A DNA stretch of 64,000 bases. Origin: Planctobacterium marinum (GTDB lineage Bacteria; Pseudomonadota; Gammaproteobacteria; Enterobacterales; Alteromonadaceae). The position numbers and the translations under genes were made by a program. Every line of letters starts with the position of its first letter. Position 1 is the first letter of the stretch. The stretch covers positions 4,278,001 to 4,342,000 of the forward strand of contig NZ_AP027272.1 of the NCBI RefSeq assembly GCF_036322805.1, in the 5' to 3' direction. This document shows, one piece after another, positions 7,959-19,734 of the stretch. Below the pieces are notes generated by a model, which worked only from the letters and a program-made list of their open reading frames with translations, searched no databases and was not told where the DNA came from.

Positions 7959-8999
7959 ATGAGCAATAAAAAACGCGCGATCGTGATCTGTCCGGGTCGC
8001 GGCACATACAACAAAGAAGAATTGGGTTATCTGACGAGATATCACGCCAACAAACAAGCCATGATTGATGTGATTGATGCCGACAGAAAAGCCCGCAACC
8101 AGCTCACCATTGCAGAACTGGATGGCGCTGAAAAATACAACATGCGCCAACACACTGCGGGCGAAAATGCCTCGTCGCTGATCTACGCCTGTGCTCGCGG
8201 TGACTTTTTAGATATCAATCGCGATGAGTACGATATCGTTGCAGTTACCGGAAACTCCATGGGCTGGTACATCGCCTGTGCGGTGGCGGGGGCCATCAAT
8301 CACGAAAATGGCGCAAAACTCATCAATACCATGGGCTCCATGATGACTAATGGGCTGATTGGTGGCCAGGCGATTTATCCTATCGTGGACGACAACTGGC
8401 AACATTGTCCCGAACGTTTCGCATTGGTTCTAAACGCCATTGAAATAATCAATCAGCAAGCAGAGTGCGAACTTTATGCATCCATTCAACTCGGTGGTTA
8501 CATGGTGTTCGGAGGCAATGAAGCAGCGCTTAAGGCACTTGCTCAGCACCTACCGGAATTGGAGAATCGCTACCCGATGCGCTTATTCAATCATGCGGCC
8601 TTTCATACGCCATTGATGAATGACATTGCCAACAAAGGGCAACAGCAGTTAAGTAAAAATCTATTTGGCGCGCCTGACATTCCGTTAATCGATGGTGAAG
8701 GCACTATCTGGCAACCCCACAGTACAGAAGTTTCAGACTTATACGATTACACCTTGGGCACTCAGGTTCGGGAAACTTATAACTTCAGCAAAGCCATTGA
8801 GGTGAGTATCAAAGAGTTTGCTCCTGATGCTTTGATTATCACTGGACCGGGAGCCACATTAGGCGGCGCCGTAGCCCAAACGCTCATCGCCCATAACTGG
8901 TACGATTTAACCGATAAGGCCAGCTTTATTGAAAGACAAAAAGCTGATCCGGTAATTTTAGCCATGGGCATGGAAGCGCAGCGAAAAATAGTCTGCTAA
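7959..8999 (+). CDS. Malonyltransferase-like (FabD-type fold) protein
   Basis: 346 residues, cytoplasmic. It resembles the ACP S-malonyltransferase alpha/beta fold, with a nucleophile elbow 'T-G-N-S-M-G-W-Y' near residue 97 in place of the usual GHSxG, and a late His in 'F-N-H-A-A-F-H-T-P' near residue 214 matching the catalytic His region of FabD. It starts 16 bp after the E1 gene and is probably in the same operon, so it may move an acyl group formed by the E1 or handle a CoA/ACP intermediate. It is not the housekeeping fabD by context. Substrate unknown. Confidence 0.7.
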   Translation: MSNKKRAIVICPGRGTYNKEELGYLTRYHANKQAMIDVIDADRKARNQLTIAELDGAEKYNMRQHTAGENASSLIYACARGDFLDINRDEYDIVAVTGNSMGWYIACAVAGAINHENGAKLINTMGSMMTNGLIGGQAIYPIVDDNWQHCPERFALVLNAIEIINQQAECELYASIQLGGYMVFGGNEAALKALAQHLPELENRYPMRLFNHAAFHTPLMNDIANKGQQQLSKNLFGAPDIPLIDGEGTIWQPHSTEVSDLYDYTLGTQVRETYNFSKAIEVSIKEFAPDALIITGPGATLGGAVAQTLIAHNWYDLTDKASFIERQKADPVILAMGMEAQRKIVC

Positions 9000-9143
9000 T
9001 ATTGCTTATAAATTCAGCAAGCACATGATTTTTGTTACAAAACGGTTTATTTTTTGTGGGAAGCATGTATTTTTAATAGCAGCTAAAGACTTACCAGGCT
9101 ATAGTTGGAAGTCTTCCGCCACTGAGTGGCGAATGATGTGTCT

Positions 9144-9162
9144 ACAATGATAATGATAGCGA
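9144..9162. promoter_or_regulatory. Possible Fur box upstream of exbD
   Basis: ACAATGATAATGATAGCGA contains two tandem NATGAT-type hexamers like those of Fur sites (GATAAT repeats), 52 bp before the exbD start. Only the left two-thirds fits the 19-bp consensus. Iron control of a TonB-system component makes sense, but the match is moderate. Confidence 0.35.
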
Positions 9163-9213
9163 CACAAATCGTATCGAATGTATTTCCCAAATGAGCGGAT
9201 ACGGAGTAATTAA

Positions 9214-9618
9214 ATGGCCAAGAAGCATAAAACAGTAGAAGACGAAGCTGATATCGACATGACACCCATGTTGGATATCGTATTCATCATGTTGATTTTC
9301 TTTATCGTAACAACCTCATTTGTGAAAGAGAAAGGCTTAGAAGTTCAACGTCCTAAAGATAATCAGCAGCAACAGCAGAACAAATCTGATGCAGTGAGTA
9401 TTCTGATCACCGAAACAGGTCAGATTTACATGAACAACCGTCTGGTTGATATTGAGCGTGTTAACGCTAACATTCAGAATTACCTGGCAGAAGTTGAGAC
9501 CGATGTTGCAGTTGTTAAAGCAGCTAAAGGGGCACCACACGGTATCGTAGTGCGTGTACTAGACCAGGCTGCTGAGGCCGGTATCGGTACTTTATCTGTT
9601 GCCGTAGACGGCGAATAA
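9214..9618 (+). CDS. exbD: Biopolymer transport protein ExbD
   Basis: 134 residues, anchored by one N-terminal TM helix (about 18-40). 'D-I-D-M-T-P-M-L-D-I-V-F' carries the proton-path Asp21, equivalent to E. coli ExbD Asp25. The periplasmic domain ends with 'V-L-D-Q-A-A-E-A-G-I-G-T-L-S-V-A-V'. It normally works with ExbB and TonB to energise outer-membrane uptake. No exbB or tonB is adjacent, so it stands alone here with its own terminator. A Gln-rich stretch follows 'R-P-K-D-N'. Confidence 0.93.
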   Translation: MAKKHKTVEDEADIDMTPMLDIVFIMLIFFIVTTSFVKEKGLEVQRPKDNQQQQQNKSDAVSILITETGQIYMNNRLVDIERVNANIQNYLAEVETDVAVVKAAKGAPHGIVVRVLDQAAEAGIGTLSVAVDGE

Positions 9619-9638
9619 GATAAACAAATCTTGTGAAG

Positions 9639-9664
9639 AAGCTCCCAAATGGGGGCTTTTTTTA
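9639..9664 (+). terminator. Intrinsic terminator of exbD
   Basis: AAGCTCCC, AAAT, GGGGGCTT with one G-T wobble, followed by a run of seven T. It ends the monocistronic exbD transcript. Confidence 0.85.
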
Positions 9665-9729
9665 TGTCTGAAATTCGAGACTTAACAAAGTAGTTGCTAC
9701 AGTGAAGCAGACAAAACAAAGGAGTCACT

Positions 9730-10296
9730 ATGCTTATTTTACGAAACTTGGTGTTGGTACTATTTTTAGCAATGCTCACTGGCTGTGCCGCTACCTCCTC
9801 AGAGGGAACGGTGGCCGAAAAACGACAAAAAGTACTGCAAATGAAAGACCAGGTACTGACTCAGCTATTCAAAGAAAAGCCTGACACGCGCAGCCAAATA
9901 AACTCTGCAGCAGGTTATGCCGTGTTTTCTAATGCTAATATCAACATCATCTTTGTAGCAGCGGGCGGCGGTTACGGTGTGGCGAAAAACATGCGCACCG
10001 GCAAGCACACCTACATGAATATGGCCGAAGGTGGTGTTGGACTGGGTTTTGGCGCTAAAGACTACCGCATCGTAATTGTGTTCCACAACGAGCAGGCACT
10101 TAATCGCTTTATCGAGTCTGGCTGGACCTTCGGTGGTAATGCCGATGCTGCGGCAAAAGCGGGCGATAAAGGCGGCTCAGTCGAAGGTGAAGCCTATTAT
10201 GGGGATGTCACAGTTTATACCTTTACCGAAACCGGATTGGCCTTTCAGGCTACTATCAAAGGCACTAAGTTTTGGGTGGATAAAGAGCTAAACTAA
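9730..10296 (+). CDS. SYLF-domain (YSC84-type) lipoprotein
   Basis: 188 residues starting at ATG 9730 with GGAG upstream. Lipobox Leu-Thr-Gly-Cys at residue 19. The rest matches the SYLF/YSC84 lipid-binding domain: 'A-G-Y-A-V-F-S-N', 'A-G-G-G-Y-G-V-A', 'G-G-V-G-L-G-F-G', and a C-terminal 'G-L-A-F-Q-A-T-I-K-G-T-K-F-W'. Bacterial members are periplasmic-facing lipoproteins of unclear function, thought to bind lipids. It has its own Shine-Dalgarno and probably its own promoter. Confidence 0.88.
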   Translation: MLILRNLVLVLFLAMLTGCAATSSEGTVAEKRQKVLQMKDQVLTQLFKEKPDTRSQINSAAGYAVFSNANINIIFVAAGGGYGVAKNMRTGKHTYMNMAEGGVGLGFGAKDYRIVIVFHNEQALNRFIESGWTFGGNADAAAKAGDKGGSVEGEAYYGDVTVYTFTETGLAFQATIKGTKFWVDKELN

Positions 10297-10316
10297 TCGG
10301 AATCCTAAAAAGCAAA

Positions 10317-10345
10317 AAGGCGACACACCAGTATGGGGTCGCCTT
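10317..10345 (-). terminator. Intrinsic terminator of the DUF1338 gene
   Basis: AAGGCGAC ... GTCGCCTT, a perfect 8-bp stem. On the minus strand it is followed by TTTTTGCTTTTT, so it ends the leftward transcript. It may also act weakly on the SYLF gene, which converges here. Confidence 0.75.
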
Positions 10346-10366
10346 GGATATTCGTCAGAAGCGTAG

Positions 10367-11173
10367 TTAAGAATCTAATTTACGGGCATTGGTGCTTTCA
10401 AAGATCTTATCAGCAGAAGCTGCTACAAAACCTTGATACAACTGACCATTTGACATTGGATAGCGCTGCGCAAATTCATAAAAACAGCTAGGAATGACAC
10501 GTTCGATGTCGCTGAATTTAACCGCAACTTGATCAGCCATGGTGGAAGACTGTGCTAACAACACCTCTTCGCCACCTTTGATCTCGCCACCAGAGGTATT
10601 GAGCTCAAAACCGGCATTTTTCAGGGTATCGTTGATGTCTACCAATTGATTTAAAGCATCAAGATGGTTAGAGCTCACCGTGAAGTGATTGGCACGGAAT
10701 CCCCACGCCGCCATCCAGGCCGCATATTCAGATTCTTGTAGCAGCGCGTCGTATTGCTCACTACTAATTTGCCAATGGACACCAGAATAAACAAATCCTT
10801 CAGCAGCAACAGCGGCAGTATCAATTTGATCCACCATAGATTTTACCGTGGCTTGTAACTGCTCGGAAAACTCCTCTACCAATAATTCACTAATGAATAC
10901 TTTAGGGCGGTTGGCCTCTGGGTGCTCGAAGTGTTTGGCGCGTAACTTTTTCTGCTCAAAGGTGTATTGACCTTTTTCTTCGTAGCCCAAGTTGGTGAAG
11001 TGGGCAGAGATCTTGTCCAGGTTTACTTTTTCCAGATTAAAGGTACGCAGCGCGATGTGATCGTTAACGATCTCGCCGTGCATACCCAACAGATCATGGA
11101 TTTTATGGGCAGAAGGGGTGATATTTATGTAGTCCTGCCAAAGATTGGCAAATAGGGTATCGAGTTTATTCAT
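10367..11173 (-). CDS. DUF1338 family protein (2-oxoadipate dioxygenase/decarboxylase-like)
   Basis: 268 residues, the short form of the family (Pseudomonas HglS is about 460). Conserved metal-site residues appear in 'V-N-D-H-I-A-L-R-T-F' (His and the substrate-binding Arg), 'W-G-F-R-A-N-H-F-T-V' (His) and 'P-S-C-F-Y-E-F-A-Q-R' (Glu). HglS-type members convert 2-oxoadipate to 2-hydroxyglutarate with Fe(II). Whether the short form does the same is not established here. It is downstream of astC-astA-astD but separated from astD by a strong terminator, so it is expressed by read-through or from its own promoter. Confidence 0.85.
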   Translation of the reverse strand: MNKLDTLFANLWQDYINITPSAHKIHDLLGMHGEIVNDHIALRTFNLEKVNLDKISAHFTNLGYEEKGQYTFEQKKLRAKHFEHPEANRPKVFISELLVEEFSEQLQATVKSMVDQIDTAAVAAEGFVYSGVHWQISSEQYDALLQESEYAAWMAAWGFRANHFTVSSNHLDALNQLVDINDTLKNAGFELNTSGGEIKGGEEVLLAQSSTMADQVAVKFSDIERVIPSCFYEFAQRYPMSNGQLYQGFVAASADKIFESTNARKLDS

Positions 11174-11211
11174 AGTGGTTCTTAAACAACTTCCAAATCA
11201 CAAACAACAAG

Positions 11212-11238
11212 AAAAAGCCCATCGCCGAAGCGATGAGC
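11212..11238 (-). terminator. Terminator after astD with a UUCG loop
   Basis: On the minus strand GCTCATCGC, TTCG, GCGATGGGC then TTTTTC: a 9-bp stem (one wobble) closed by the extra-stable C(UUCG)G tetraloop. It lies between astD and the DUF1338 gene and should set the amount of read-through. Confidence 0.85.
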
Positions 11239-11272
11239 ATAACTTTAGTAAAATGTATTTTAAATCAGACTT

Positions 11273-12745
11273 TTAGAATTTGAGACCTGGACTTAACGTA
11301 CCAGGCATAGCAACTTTCTCTAATTCCACTGATGCTACCGGATAGGCACAATAGTCTGCAGCATAATAGGCGCTGGCGCGGTGATTACCGCTATCACCAA
11401 TACCACCGAAAGGTGCGGCACTGCTGGCCCCGGTGATGGGTCTGTTCCAGTTAACGATACCAGCTCGAATACGGCTGAAGAAGTGCTGATAATCTGCTTC
11501 ACTATCCGCCAACAAGCCCGCAGATAAACCAAATGAGGTATTGTTTGCATGGTCAATGGCAACGTCAAAATCATCATAACGCACCACTTTAAGCAATGGT
11601 CCGAAGTGCTCTTCATCTGGCATGGTGTCGATAATCGAAGTGACATCAACAATACCCGGGGTGACAAAACCACTGTCAGTATCAGTGTGAGTCAGTTCCA
11701 CCAGCGATGTGGCACCCAAATCCAACAACTGCTGTTGCGCTTGCACCATCATACCAGCGGCTTGAGCAGACACCATAGCGCCCATGAAAGGCTGCTCAGC
11801 GGCGTCGTAATGACCCACGCTGATGTTACGCGTTACTTCAATGAGACGCGCTAAGATAGCATCACCTTGCGTACCGTTTTGTAAAAACAGTTTACGCGCA
11901 CAAGTACAACGCTGGCCGCTGGTGATAAAGGCTGACTGCACGATATCGTGCACAGCGGCATCGATATCAGCAACGTCTTTCACGATAAGTGGGTTATTGC
12001 CGCCCATTTCCAGCGCCAGAATCTTGCCCGGATGACCAGCGAATTGTTCGTGCAACAGCTTACCCGTGCGAGAACTACCAGTGAAAAACAGGCCATCGAT
12101 ACCATTGTGAGAAGCTAGTGCCTTACCGGTTTCAACATGCCCCTGGATCAAATTGACCACACCTGCTGGTAAACCCGCCTCTTGCCACAGTTTTACGGTT
12201 TCTTCCGCTACCATGGGGGTTAAATCACTGGGTTTAAATACCACAGTATTGCCTGCCAATAGGGCCGGAATAATATGACCATTCGGCAAATGGCCAGGGA
12301 AGTTATACGGACCAAACACCGCAACCACACCGTGAGGTTTGTGGCGAATAAACGCTTTGCCCAAAGGCATGGCGTTTTCTACCGTACCGGTGCGCTCGTT
12401 ATAAGCTTTAATGGAAATCGCAGCTTTCCCCATCATGGCGCCCACTTCAGTGGCAGTTTCCCATTCAGGCTTACCGGTTTCCATAGCGATCACTTTTGCC
12501 AATCGAGCTTTGTGCTCGCCCAACAAAGCGGCAAACTTTTCAACAATAGCAACACGCTCATCAAAGCTCACGTGTTGCCAGCTCTGGAATGCATTGCGAG
12601 CGGCAGCGACAGCGGCATCTACCTGAGCACTGCTGGCTGCACTGCCTTTCCAGATTTCCTGCTTTTTAGCCGGATCCACAGAGTTAACTCCGTGGCCTTC
12701 ACCAGCAACCCACTGGCCGCCGATGTAATGTATTTGTTCAGACAT
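11273..12745 (-). CDS. astD: Succinylglutamate-semialdehyde dehydrogenase
   Basis: 490 residues, full length for AstD. NAD-dependent oxidation of N-succinylglutamate 5-semialdehyde to N-succinylglutamate, fourth step of the arginine succinyltransferase pathway. Aldehyde dehydrogenase landmarks: 'G-P-Y-N-F-P-G-H-L', 'F-T-G-S-S-R-T-G' (NAD loop), 'L-E-M-G-G-N-N-P' (catalytic Glu) and 'S-G-Q-R-C-T-C-A-R' (catalytic Cys). Starts 2 bp after astA ends. Confidence 0.96.
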   Translation of the reverse strand: MSEQIHYIGGQWVAGEGHGVNSVDPAKKQEIWKGSAASSAQVDAAVAAARNAFQSWQHVSFDERVAIVEKFAALLGEHKARLAKVIAMETGKPEWETATEVGAMMGKAAISIKAYNERTGTVENAMPLGKAFIRHKPHGVVAVFGPYNFPGHLPNGHIIPALLAGNTVVFKPSDLTPMVAEETVKLWQEAGLPAGVVNLIQGHVETGKALASHNGIDGLFFTGSSRTGKLLHEQFAGHPGKILALEMGGNNPLIVKDVADIDAAVHDIVQSAFITSGQRCTCARKLFLQNGTQGDAILARLIEVTRNISVGHYDAAEQPFMGAMVSAQAAGMMVQAQQQLLDLGATSLVELTHTDTDSGFVTPGIVDVTSIIDTMPDEEHFGPLLKVVRYDDFDVAIDHANNTSFGLSAGLLADSEADYQHFFSRIRAGIVNWNRPITGASSAAPFGGIGDSGNHRASAYYAADYCAYPVASVELEKVAMPGTLSPGLKF

Positions 12746-12747
12746 AC

Positions 12748-13782
12748 TTATTCTCCTAAATGTATCGGAGCAAAACGAATGTGCTCACCTGCGCTTAGGT
12801 TTAACGCCTTAGCCGCTTCAGGTGAGATTCGGGCAACGTCTTTTTCTTCGTTGACTTTGACGGCTGTCATCACACCACGGAAGTCTTTAACCTGGGTGTT
12901 AATAACGAAGTGACTGTCTTTTACACCACTCAAAGTGCTGTCAATTTCAATCGGTAAGTTGCGGCTGGCCTGCGCCGTGCGAATATAGTTCACATTCGCT
13001 TCTACAGTTGGACCGCCGTCAAAGATATCCACGTACCCGCCTTTGCTGAATCCTTCACTCAACAGCAAGTTAAGTGCCGGTTTGGTCTTCTCATGCACCT
13101 GACCGATCACCGCTTGTGCTTCTTTGCTCAGCAGATTCACATAAATTGGGTACTTAGGCATCAATTCCGCGATAAACACCTTTTGACCAATGCCGGTAAG
13201 ATAATCCGCAGTGGGAAAATCCATGGAGAAGAAGTGCTCTTCCAACCATTGCCAGAAAGGCGAATTACCATCTTCATCACTGACACCGCGCATTTCCGCA
13301 ATAATGGTATCGGAAAAACGCTGGCGGTGTTCCGCGATGAACAAAAAGCGAAACTTCGACAAAAAGCGACCATTGGCGCCTTTGCGCGCATCTTCACGCA
13401 AAAACAAAGTGCAGATTTCAGACGCGCCGGTGTAATCGTTACACAGAGTTAGCGTGCCCACTTCATTGCGGATGTTTAACTCTCTGGAAGCATGGATCAC
13501 CATACCCAAGTGATAGCAGTAGAAGGTATTGTCCATACCCACTGCTGCTTCAATACCACTTGTGCCTAAAACACGCCCGGTTTCAGGATCTTCCATTACA
13601 AACAGATAATCTTCCACGCCAGGTTTACTTACTTCTTTAGCAAAGGAAGCTTCGGCGTGTTCTATGCGCTTGCGAATAATTTCCTCGTTTACCGGTAATG
13701 ACGTAAAGCCAATACCGGACTCTTCGGCAATCTCATAGAGCGCCTGAAAATCATCTGAGGTAATAGGACGAATGATCACCAT
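12748..13782 (-). CDS. astA: Arginine N-succinyltransferase
   Basis: 344 residues, the usual length of AstA. Transfers succinyl from succinyl-CoA to the alpha-amino group of arginine, first step of the AST pathway. Starts '[12 protein letters not shown]', contains '[10 protein letters not shown]', 'R-F-L-F-I-A-E-H' and 'F-D-G-G-P-T-V', all typical of the family. Spacing to astC is 5 bp and to astD 2 bp, so the three form one operon. Confidence 0.96.
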   Translation of the reverse strand: MVIIRPITSDDFQALYEIAEESGIGFTSLPVNEEIIRKRIEHAEASFAKEVSKPGVEDYLFVMEDPETGRVLGTSGIEAAVGMDNTFYCYHLGMVIHASRELNIRNEVGTLTLCNDYTGASEICTLFLREDARKGANGRFLSKFRFLFIAEHRQRFSDTIIAEMRGVSDEDGNSPFWQWLEEHFFSMDFPTADYLTGIGQKVFIAELMPKYPIYVNLLSKEAQAVIGQVHEKTKPALNLLLSEGFSKGGYVDIFDGGPTVEANVNYIRTAQASRNLPIEIDSTLSGVKDSHFVINTQVKDFRGVMTAVKVNEEKDVARISPEAAKALNLSAGEHIRFAPIHLGE

Positions 13783-13787
13783 AGGAC

Positions 13788-15325
<1,538 letters not shown>

Positions 15326-16489
15326 TCAATCCTCACCAAAGCTTAAAGCGATTTGGCGCATATCAACATCTTTCAGCGCAGCAACTGCACCTTTTGGCAT
15401 CCGGCAGGAAATCAGGTATTTCTTGGCATCTTCGATATTGAGCAATTTATAGCTTCTGAGCACTCTGAATCGAGCATAACAGCGCCCTTGTTCCAGAACA
15501 CGTCCAAGCGGTGAGCGTTCAACTAAAGGAGTTTTATCAGCCAGTTCTTGCATGCCCTGGAAAATGGGCACGCGTTTCATGTTCATGTGCTGGACGGCAT
15601 TTGCAGCAATTTGATATGACTGATTCCACATCATTGCCAACCAGACATCGGGATCGATTTTTACGTCTTGCAAGGCAAGGTGTTCTTCGCGCTTTTGCTC
15701 TTTATGGGCTTCCATCATGGCTTCTTGTTGCACATTATCGAAGTACTTGAAAAACATTTTTGTGATGGCGATTTTACCTAGCTCATGGTACATGCCTGCC
15801 AGATAGGCATGAAAAGGATCCACCTTGCCAAATTCGGCAATCTTCCGGCAACTAATACCGGTAGCAATAACCTGCTCCCACAGCTTTTGTTTAAAGGCCG
15901 GATAAGGGTCGGTAACCTTAGGGATCCAGCGTTGTACCGTCAGCATGGGGATCAATAACTTCAGATTTTCAATACCGAAAAAGCTTAAAGTCATGCGTAG
16001 CGTTTCAAAGCGCACAACTTTGCCTAATCTATCGGTTTTTCGATATTTCGGACTGTTGGATAGGTCCATGAGCTCTTTAGTCAACCAAGGAATGGCGGCG
16101 ATGGTGGGCTCTATCTTTGCAATTGAAGCAGCTTTAATAGCGAGGGCATCATAAACTGCGGCCAGACCATCATCCATGCCCAATACGTTTTGGCTTAAAT
16201 CATCAATGTTATCTATTTTCTTTTGCATTCTGTCGCACACTTCTTCGTGTACGATGGTACTGATGTTTTCCAGATAATGCAGTTTAGAGCGTTGATTCAG
16301 CTCTTTATCGCGCATCGCAATACGCTCCACATCCAACAGTTTGCGTCTGGAATTGTGCTGTTCTGAATGCTCAGCTTTGACCTTGCCTTCTACTTCGATG
16401 CCAGCCGCTTCCTGCCCGGTCTGCAATCCCATAAGCAGGTGGTAATATCGATTGTCTATGTCTGTGCGAATGTCTTGCGCGTCGCTCAT
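15326..16489 (-). CDS. HDOD-domain signalling protein
   Basis: 387 residues, cytoplasmic. The N-terminal ~110 residues are charged and helical. The middle and C-terminus (about 115-330) match an HDOD domain: 'I-A-A-I-P-W-L-T-K-E-L-M-D-L-S-N-S', 'F-F-G-I-E-N-L-K-L-L-I-P', 'A-Y-L-A-G-M-Y-H-E-L-G-K-I-A'. HDOD proteins are catalytically degenerate relatives of HD hydrolases involved in signal transduction and motility control. No catalytic HD pair is clear. The target is unknown. It lies 72 bp downstream of pabA on the same strand. Confidence 0.8.
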   Translation of the reverse strand: MSDAQDIRTDIDNRYYHLLMGLQTGQEAAGIEVEGKVKAEHSEQHNSRRKLLDVERIAMRDKELNQRSKLHYLENISTIVHEEVCDRMQKKIDNIDDLSQNVLGMDDGLAAVYDALAIKAASIAKIEPTIAAIPWLTKELMDLSNSPKYRKTDRLGKVVRFETLRMTLSFFGIENLKLLIPMLTVQRWIPKVTDPYPAFKQKLWEQVIATGISCRKIAEFGKVDPFHAYLAGMYHELGKIAITKMFFKYFDNVQQEAMMEAHKEQKREEHLALQDVKIDPDVWLAMMWNQSYQIAANAVQHMNMKRVPIFQGMQELADKTPLVERSPLGRVLEQGRCYARFRVLRSYKLLNIEDAKKYLISCRMPKGAVAALKDVDMRQIALSFGED

Positions 16490-16561
16490 TCCGTTTCTCA
16501 GTATCAGCTTTTAGGTGTTGTAATAAAGAAGCCAGATTGGCTCACAGTATCGCAGCCCGGC

Positions 16562-17158
16562 TTATGACCCGCCCTGCGATAAATTAAGTATATTTTGTAA
16601 AATCTGGTGGCCGTGTTCAGTCAAATGCGACTCTGGATGAAACTGAACTCCCCACAAAGGTAACGCTTTGTGAGCAATGGCCATCACTTCCGGAGCAACA
16701 GAATTTGAACTGTGGACAACAGCACTTATCTCAAATTCTTTCGGTATAGTTGTTTCACTTACTACCAATGAATGATAGCGGGTTACTGCAAACTTTTCAG
16801 GTACTCCACAAAACATTTGATGGCCGGTATGGCTAATCTCAGAAACTTTGCCATGCATTACTTTTGATGCGCGCCCTACCTGACAACCAAAAACTTGTGC
16901 GATCACCTGATGTCCGAGACAAACACCAAAAATGGGAACACTCCCCGCTAATTCGTCGACCAAAGACAATGAGATTCCGGCTTCATCTGGGGAACAAGGC
17001 CCAGGTGAAATGACGATCAATTCTGGCTTTAAACGGCGCACCTCAGCTACGGTGATCTGATTGTTGCGCACAACTTCCACCTCACAATCCAGCTCTTCAA
17101 AATAGCGCGCTAAATTAAAAGTAAAAGAATCAAAATTATCCAGCAGCAGAATTCGCAT
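16562..17158 (-). CDS. pabA: Aminodeoxychorismate/anthranilate synthase glutaminase subunit
   Basis: 198 residues, a class I glutamine amidotransferase. 'F-D-S-F-T-F-N-L' at the start, 'G-V-C-L-G-H-Q' (nucleophile Cys) near residue 80 and 'Q-F-H-P-E-S' (His/Glu of the triad) near 172. It supplies ammonia to PabB (folate) or TrpE (tryptophan). Being away from trp genes favours PabA, although many bacteria use one subunit for both. Confidence 0.88.
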   Translation of the reverse strand: MRILLLDNFDSFTFNLARYFEELDCEVEVVRNNQITVAEVRRLKPELIVISPGPCSPDEAGISLSLVDELAGSVPIFGVCLGHQVIAQVFGCQVGRASKVMHGKVSEISHTGHQMFCGVPEKFAVTRYHSLVVSETTIPKEFEISAVVHSSNSVAPEVMAIAHKALPLWGVQFHPESHLTEHGHQILQNILNLSQGGS

Positions 17159-17412
17159 ATCAGGGTATCAGGCCAACAAAACTGCGGAATTAAACAGCTT
17201 TAAGCGCACAAAATCAAGCACAGAAACCATAGGGTCCAAAGAATTAATGAATATGTTCAACAGGCGTTCACAGTTTGCCTGGAAAGCTGCCCCATTAACA
17301 GTTTAATACAATATTTGTTATCTTATTCTCGCAATGTATTTGCATCGTGTTCTGATCTCCATCTAGAATCTCAACTTGCCACATTAGGTTATTTTTTAAA
17401 CAAGGAAAGTTT

Positions 17413-19728
17413 ATGACTCTTCAATCCAGGCTGGTTTCTGCTATTGCACTAATTGTTTTTGTCGCATTACTCACCAACGTCACTATTAATTCAAGTCTTT
17501 CTATCGCTGAGATGAACGAGGCCTTATTGGATCAATATCAGAAGGACTTAGTCTCCAAACGCTCACTCGTTAAAGGGGAAATAGAAAACTACTTCCACAC
17601 TATCGAAGGGCAATTGACCGCACTGGCAACCAATAAAACGGTGCTGGACGCCAGTCGAGAATTTATTTCAGCCTTCGAAGGCTATTCAAACGAGCGAGCA
17701 TTTGACAATCAAATCGTCAGCAAAGTAAGTAATTACTACCAGAACCAGTTCCAATCTGAATACCAACTCCAAAACAATGATAGCGCTAATACTACAGCTA
17801 TGCTAAGTGGTTTAAGCGAAAACGCACTACTTTTACAACATGACTTTATTGTGCAAAACCCCAACCCATTAGGTAACAAAGACCGCCTGTATGAGCTAAA
17901 TAACGGTACTCAATATGCCAAAGTGCATGCCACTTACCATGAAACCTTCAAGGTATTTTTGGAGACCTTTGCTTACTACGATGTATTCATTGTTGATGCC
18001 CAAACAGGCAACCTGGTATACAGCGTATTTAAGGAGTTGGACTTTGCCACAAATTTGCGCAGTGGTCCCTATGCTCAAAGCGGTATCGCTGAGGCTTTTA
18101 ACAAAGCCGTGAATCTTCAACCCGGACAAACCTGGTTAACCGATTTCAAGGCTTATCTGCCCTCTTATAATAACCCTGCCAGTTTCATAGCCACCCCGGT
18201 GTATGATGAAGGTACTGTCTCGGCAGTGCTAATATTTCAAATGCCCATCAGTCGCTTGAATGACATCATGACCCATGAGCAAAAATGGCAGGATAGCGGT
18301 TTTGGTGACAGTGGCGAGATATATTTAATCGGTGAAGATCAGACATTGAGAAACGAAAGTCGCTTTTGGGTGGAAGACAAAAAAGCCTATCTCGCCACCT
18401 TAAAAAGTCGAGGTTATGCTGAGGTGGCCAGTGAGATTCAACTCAAAAACACCAGTATTGCCCTACAGCCGGTGAGGACTTCTGGCGCCAATAAAGCGCT
18501 TAGAGGGCAAAGTGGATTCGAAATAATTGAAGATTACCGCGGAGTGAAAGTGCTTTCGGCCTATGCAGCTGTTGAGGTAGGGCCTTACACTTGGGGCATC
18601 CTGGCAGAAATCGACGAAGAGGAAGCCTTCGCTCCCACTCATGAACTCACAGCAAAAATATGGGGCTACAGCACTCTGGTCACCGCATTGATGATCGCGG
18701 CCAGCGTCGTTCTCACCTTTTACCTGGCAAAAATGCTCATCAAACCACTGCTGAAAATCAGTGATGAGTTTCAAGCCTTAACTTCAGAAGATGCCAATCT
18801 GACCACTCGCATCCCTGAATCGGGTATTCCTGAAATAGATCGTATAGCCAATGGTTTTAACCAATTCATTGAACAGATCCGTAAAATTATCAGCATTGTG
18901 AAACAAAGTGCTGAAATGATTTCATCTGCGAGTACTGAATTGAGCGCCACTACGGAACAAACCAATCAAGCTGCGCAGGGTCAGCAGCAAGATGCCGAAG
19001 AAGTCACCTTGTCTATTCAGCAATTTAATCAAGCGATTCAGGAAGTCTCTGAAAATTCCGTGCTCGCAGCCAACAGCACTTCTGAAGCGAAACAAAATAC
19101 CGAAAAAAACTCTCAAAGAGCGGCCCAAACCAGTGAGAACATAGGACTTCTGGTACAGGAAGTCACTCAATCTGCCAATACCCTGCAAACATTGCAAACT
19201 GAAGTGGAAAATATCAACGAAGTATTGGTTGTCATTAACAGTATTGCGGATCAAACCAATTTATTGGCTCTCAACGCTGCAATAGAAGCCGCAAGAGCGG
19301 GCGAACACGGTCGCGGTTTTGCCGTGGTAGCCGATGAGGTGCGTAATTTAGCTTCTCGTACACAGGAAAGCACGGTGGAGATTCAGGGTAAGATCGCACA
19401 GCTGACAACTGTAGCCAATAATGCTGTGAGTTCCATGGGCAGGGCCTCCAATTCTGCCGAAGAGGGTATTGAACTGGTGGAGAGCGTTAATCAATCTCTG
19501 CAACAACTAAACCAACAAATCACCCAGTTGGCTTCGGTGAATTCTGCGGTGGCTTCTGCCAGCGAGCAACAAAAGTACACCTGTGACGAAATCAATCGCA
19601 ATGTCGAGCATGTTAGAGAATCATCAACTGAACTATGTCAGGCATCCGATGAAATTGCCCGTTCAGCGGTAGGTCTTGCCGAAATTGCGGCCGACCTGCA
19701 GCAAGAAGTGGGGCGATTCCGCACTTAG
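17413..19728 (+). CDS. Methyl-accepting chemotaxis protein
   Basis: 771 residues with AAGGAAAG upstream. TM1 about 7-28; a large periplasmic Cache-type sensor about 35-410 ('W-L-T-D-F-K-A-Y' ... 'A-V-L-I-F-Q-M-P-I'); TM2 about 415-440; HAMP about 440-495; coiled-coil signalling domain to the end. The CheA/CheW-binding tip '[21 protein letters not shown]' is near residues 612-635. The ligand cannot be inferred. No C-terminal CheR/CheB pentapeptide is present. Confidence 0.93.
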   Translation: MTLQSRLVSAIALIVFVALLTNVTINSSLSIAEMNEALLDQYQKDLVSKRSLVKGEIENYFHTIEGQLTALATNKTVLDASREFISAFEGYSNERAFDNQIVSKVSNYYQNQFQSEYQLQNNDSANTTAMLSGLSENALLLQHDFIVQNPNPLGNKDRLYELNNGTQYAKVHATYHETFKVFLETFAYYDVFIVDAQTGNLVYSVFKELDFATNLRSGPYAQSGIAEAFNKAVNLQPGQTWLTDFKAYLPSYNNPASFIATPVYDEGTVSAVLIFQMPISRLNDIMTHEQKWQDSGFGDSGEIYLIGEDQTLRNESRFWVEDKKAYLATLKSRGYAEVASEIQLKNTSIALQPVRTSGANKALRGQSGFEIIEDYRGVKVLSAYAAVEVGPYTWGILAEIDEEEAFAPTHELTAKIWGYSTLVTALMIAASVVLTFYLAKMLIKPLLKISDEFQALTSEDANLTTRIPESGIPEIDRIANGFNQFIEQIRKIISIVKQSAEMISSASTELSATTEQTNQAAQGQQQDAEEVTLSIQQFNQAIQEVSENSVLAANSTSEAKQNTEKNSQRAAQTSENIGLLVQEVTQSANTLQTLQTEVENINEVLVVINSIADQTNLLALNAAIEAARAGEHGRGFAVVADEVRNLASRTQESTVEIQGKIAQLTTVANNAVSSMGRASNSAEEGIELVESVNQSLQQLNQQITQLASVNSAVASASEQQKYTCDEINRNVEHVRESSTELCQASDEIARSAVGLAEIAADLQQEVGRFRT

Positions 19729-19734
19729 TAAGCC

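Noticed and set aside
12275-12913. 212-codon ORF antisense to astD and astA
   Set aside because: Wholly opposite well-supported enzymes; an open frame by codon bias of the real genes.
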